A stretch of DNA of 64,000 bases. Origin: a bacterium. Lineage in GTDB: Bacteria; Electryoneota; Electryoneia; Electryoneales; Electryoneaceae. The notes below the pieces were generated by a model, which saw nothing but the letters and a program-made list of their open reading frames with translations, was not told the origin of the DNA and ran no database searches. Numbering within the stretch: position 1 is the first letter of the stretch; each line of letters starts with the position of its first letter. This document shows, in pieces, positions 62,401 through 64,000 of the stretch. The DNA lies in NCBI GenBank assembly GCA_020444425.1, contig JAHLLB010000019.1, forward strand, positions 1 to 64,000, given 5' to 3'. A program made the translations under genes and the position numbers.

Positions 62401-62475
62401 AGCGGTGCGTATTTCATCCACGCGTCTGTCCCCGGCCAGCTCAACCAGACGCAGAAGGTGATGCTGGTCAGGTAA
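59461..62475 (+). CDS. Large secreted VPS10/sortilin-like beta-propeller protein with T9SS tail
   Basis: The protein has 1004 residues and an N-terminal signal anchor (about 8-25). Many Asp-box/BNR repeats of the type SxDGGxTW run from about residue 90 to 760 (YRTENGGDTW, RSTDGGDTW, RSDNGGDTW, STNEGDTW), giving a sialidase/VPS10-like propeller. A PKD-like region with VTLSVTPTSSTTIPAAGGTLVYTV follows. The type-A sorting domain (AYPNPFNAMATLRVSL...ASGAYFIHA) closes the chain. No catalytic residues of sialidases were recognised. The role is probably surface binding or glycan or protein processing. Start: GGAG seven bases before the ATG. Confidence 0.85.
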   Translation: MRSFTHPVPTFFLASALLLLIWIVPQPSERAPYLMTPALKQDLKAELRGPVKEPNDWFMAQRVGPDGTLNMDAVRAGRDRANVMRQQVSPLEETWLFEGPTNIGGRITALAVHPSNPSIVYAGGAIGGVFKSYDYGMNFTPIFEEDYAQSAGALAMDPNDPDRIWFGTGEANASGDSYPGVGIYLTEDAGVSWTYKGLPESYHIGRIVVDPTDSDRVFVAVAGKLFGTNTERGVYRTENGGDTWELVHYINETTGCIDIEINELNPAIVYAVMWERYRTPSTREVAGDDSGVWRSTDGGDTWQQLTNGLPNNDPNLGRGALAISPDNPDRLYLFHSGTPYPGSSSTPYYGSWRSDNGGDTWTSIDIGNYDDNLYSTFGWYFGESIVEPGNPDVIYVAGVEVIRSLNGGASWSTEFDDSHVDHHAFYIDPNNPSHVTSGHDGGLNRSTNRGSTSTVFNSLGATQFYAICHDPSHPERLYGGTQDNGTMRTVNGGTGDWDRIYGGDGFYCRVDPRDNGYVYAEWQNGNMVRSTNGGSSFYGISGWWGDRCNWMSPYCFDPFDYDRLYFGSYRVYRTNNNGNDWSTISGDLTDGDDPGSLTYGTITTIDASAVQPNYIVVGTDDANVWVTQNGGSNWTRIDSALPEMWVSRVAFHPTEANTIFCTFSGHRVSDPTPHVYRSDDLGANWYSVSGTGAGELPEGPVNDIIVDPDDPSRFYVATDFGVFFSTNEGDTWAALGQGLPMSAVFDIEFIASERRLVAGTHGRSMYSIALGNPAPVTLSVTPTSSTTIPAAGGTLVYTVSLQSSLAQSYPGVDFWTSVELQNGNEVGPLFHQVFTMTPFFNANVTGLTQDVPSNAPAGTHEFRVHIGLNVNNPLFTDSFSFTKLSNSVDGAGTVSRDWPAGGGSWIADEAADAAVPTGFVMHEAYPNPFNAMATLRVSLPEASDLTVTVVNTLGQTVARLVDGYTSAGTHELAFDATNLASGAYFIHASVPGQLNQTQKVMLVR

Positions 62476-62483
62476 GGACAGTG

Positions 62484-62511
62484 GTCAGTACTCAGTGCTC
62501 AGTAGTCAGTG
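62484..62511 (+). repeat. Four copies of a 7-bp tandem repeat
   Basis: GTCAGTA, CTCAGTG, CTCAGTA and GTCAGTG follow each other without gap, only nine bases after the stop of the propeller gene. The unit is SxCAGTR-like. It is a simple tandem tract of unknown role. Confidence 0.7.
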
Positions 62512-62517
62512 AAACAC

Positions 62518-62544
62518 AACCCGGCATCAACGGATGCCGGGTTT
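62518..62544 (+). terminator. Terminator hairpin after the propeller gene
   Basis: AACCCGGCATC and GATGCCGGGTT pair perfectly over 11 bp around AACG, then TTC. It sits 43 bp after the stop. A near-identical hairpin occurs at 62740-62765. Confidence 0.75.
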
Positions 62545-62577
62545 CAGATCGTTGACAAACCCCGGATTGCCAGGGGT

Positions 62578-62684
62578 GTCATTCTGAGCGAAGCGAAGAA
62601 GGTCCAGCTTTTCTGAAAACCAATAGTTGTAACCCATTGATCATCTGGATCTTCTTCACTTCTCTTCGTTCCGTTCAGAATGAC
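62578..62684. repeat. Inverted-repeat element, REP/MITE-like
   Basis: The left arm begins GTCATTCTGAGCGAAGCGA (62578) and the right arm is its approximate complement ending TTCAGAATGAC (62684). The motif TCATTCTGAGCGAAGCGAAGAA is a familiar intergenic repeat in many bacterial genomes. About 40 bp separates the arms. No gene lies inside, so it would rely on a transposase elsewhere. Confidence 0.7.
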
Positions 62685-62739
62685 GCGACAGCCGAATTTT
62701 CCTTGAATCCCGAACGTTGCCACTTTGTCAGCAGTCTGC

Positions 62740-62766
62740 AACCCGGCGTCAGGGGACGCCGGGTTT
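62740..62766 (+). terminator. Second copy of the terminator hairpin
   Basis: AACCCGGCGTC and GACGCCGGGTT pair over 11 bp with loop AGGG, then TTC. It nearly repeats the hairpin at 62518-62543, with the inverted-repeat element between them. Whether it ends transcription or is part of a repeat block is unclear. Confidence 0.6.
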
Positions 62767-62853
62767 CTTCATGCAAACGAGCTCAGAACGTGCTGCGAGT
62801 CGGTGTGAGCACGGTGAGTACGAGCCATGCGAGGTTTACAATGGACGGTGTGC

Positions 62854-64000
62854 TCAGTCGAGCTGGTAGGCGACGAGTTTCCTCCACAGCGTGGTACGGT
62901 GCATGCCGAGGTCGCGTGCGGCTTGGGTGCGGTTGCCGTGGTGACGGCTGAGCGCTTCCACGATCTCGTCCTTCTCGTGCCTCGGATTCGGCTGATGGGT
63001 GATGTCGGCGTTGACGTTGCTGGTGATATGACCCGGGAGGTGATTGGGTTGGATCACGCTGCCGTGGCACATGACAAATGCGTGTTCGATGGCGTTTTCC
63101 AGTTCGCGCACATTGCCGGGGAAATCATAGCGCCGTAGCAGTGCCAGCACCTCCGGCGACACCGATTCGATCGGTTTGCGGATCTTTTTCTTCACCTTGC
63201 GGATGAAGTAGTCGACCAGCAAAGGAATGTCTTCGGGACGGTCGGACAGCGGCGGAATGTAGATGTTGACGACATTCAACCGGAAGTAGAGATCCTGCCG
63301 GAACTCACGCCTTTCAATCGCTTCCTGCAAATCAACGTTGGTCGAGGCGATGATGCGTGCGTCGGTGCGCATGGTTCGGGTGGAACCGAGCGGACGGTAC
63401 TCGCCGTTGTTCAGCACACGCAGCAGCTTGGATTGCAGCTGCACGTCCATCTCGCCAATTTCGTCGAGAAGTAGCGTGCCGCCATTGGCAAGGCAGAACA
63501 TGCCCGGCTTGTCGCGCTTGGCGTCGGTGAATGCGCCTTTTTCGTAGCCGAACAGTTCGGACTCGAGCAATGTTGCCGGCAACGCACCGCAATTGATGCG
63601 GATGTACGACCCGTACTTGCGTGGGCTGAGCGAATGGATCGCCTGCGCGAAGAGTTCCTTACCGGACCCGCTCGGACCTTCAATGAGCACATTGCATTCG
63701 GCGGTGGCAACGTCAGGCAGCAGGTTGATCAGCTCCTGCATGCGTGCGTTTACACTGACGATGTTGTCCAGCGTGGTGGCGTGATGGACACGGTTGCGCA
63801 GATTTTCGATGGTCGACAGATCCTGGAAGAATTCCACCGCGCCGACGACGGTTTCCTTCTGGTCGCGCAGCAGGGTCGTCGAGACGGTAATAGGTACCTC
63901 GCAGCCGTCCTTGGTGATGATCGTGACGCGCACATTTTCGACCGTTTCCTGGCTCTTCAGCGTGTCTTTCAGCGCGCAGCGCTTGTGGCACACCTCGGTG
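62854..64000 (-). CDS. PAS/sigma-54-dependent activator, 5' end outside window
   Basis: At least 380 residues are present and the frame stays open to the window edge. A partial PAS tail (CHKRCAL, then VRVTIITKDGCEVPITVS) matches the first PAS/sigma-54 activator, so more PAS sequence must lie beyond 64000. The AAA+ domain has GPSGSGKE, the L1 loop GAFTDA, GTLLLDEIGE and a Fis-type helix-turn-helix (NRTQAARDLGMHRTTLWRKLV). It shares the GAFTDA variant and the PAS cysteines with the activator at 36633. Its targets are not known; the neighbourhood ends at the edge. Confidence 0.85.
   Translation of the reverse strand, partial: TEVCHKRCALKDTLKSQETVENVRVTIITKDGCEVPITVSTTLLRDQKETVVGAVEFFQDLSTIENLRNRVHHATTLDNIVSVNARMQELINLLPDVATAECNVLIEGPSGSGKELFAQAIHSLSPRKYGSYIRINCGALPATLLESELFGYEKGAFTDAKRDKPGMFCLANGGTLLLDEIGEMDVQLQSKLLRVLNNGEYRPLGSTRTMRTDARIIASTNVDLQEAIERREFRQDLYFRLNVVNIYIPPLSDRPEDIPLLVDYFIRKVKKKIRKPIESVSPEVLALLRRYDFPGNVRELENAIEHAFVMCHGSVIQPNHLPGHITSNVNADITHQPNPRHEKDEIVEALSRHHGNRTQAARDLGMHRTTLWRKLVAYQLD

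Noticed and set aside
62484-62511. Short CRISPR-like repeat array
   Set aside because: Units are seven bases with no spacers. No cas genes are present, and no CRISPR array was seen anywhere in the window.

Overview
The window looks like a chromosomal segment of a GC-rich, respiratory Gram-negative bacterium from the FCB side of the tree or a neighbouring candidate phylum. Two large secreted proteins (47424-48743 and 59461-62475) end in a type-A sorting domain of the kind used by the type IX secretion system. Respiration uses an alternative complex III rather than cytochrome bc1. Three sigma-54 activators are encoded, and several sigma-54-type promoters can be read. I cannot name the lineage from the sequence alone.

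Layout. 0.2-1.5 kb: an IS5/IS1182-like insertion sequence. 1.7-6.9 kb (minus strand): a TetR-controlled envelope operon of an MMPL-type RND exporter, a LolA-like periplasmic protein and an outer-membrane beta-barrel, with matching operator palindromes before tetR and before the exporter. 7.1-14 kb (minus strand): molybdenum cofactor genes (mobA, a MOSC-MogA fusion, moaC, moaA, moeA) mixed with nitrosative-stress genes (ric/ytfE, a hemerythrin) and a TSUP permease. A probable Moco riboswitch precedes moaA and an FNR/DNR-type box precedes ric. 14-33 kb (plus strand): an NsrR-like Rrf2 regulator, then narC-narG-narH-narJ-narI-narK1-narK2, then actABCDEF (alternative complex III) and a second hemerythrin, so tightly packed that they may form one transcription unit. 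Together these regions make the molybdenum cofactor, reduce nitrate, move nitrate and nitrite, pass quinol electrons to cytochrome c, and protect iron-sulphur proteins from NO.

33.2-44.6 kb is the accessory part. It opens with gene debris: a C-terminal piece of an S8 peptidase, a truncated tRNA-Arg with its terminator, and a mosaic of broken pieces of a PhnD-like sensor, Sbp, CysW and CysA. A signalling cluster follows: a PAS/sigma-54 activator, a NifX-like protein, a histidine kinase, a CBS-pair protein, a response-regulator receiver domain fused to an SLC13 transporter, and a free receiver protein. A near-copy of the tRNA 3' end lies at the far side (43962-43986), so this block may be a 9.6 kb island. 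The receiver-transporter fusion is the best candidate for an undescribed system.

44.6-59.2 kb is a copper-resistance region: a CPH-type P1B ATPase, a SHOCT protein, a secreted protein with a duplicated unknown domain, a TolC-CusB-CusA efflux set, and a histidine kinase/NtrC-type regulator pair. The secreted protein and the efflux set each have a close sigma-54 promoter match with inverted repeats upstream, so the pair probably controls them. 59.5-64 kb holds a large beta-propeller-type secreted protein, a nest of intergenic repeats, and a second PAS/sigma-54 activator cut by the window edge.
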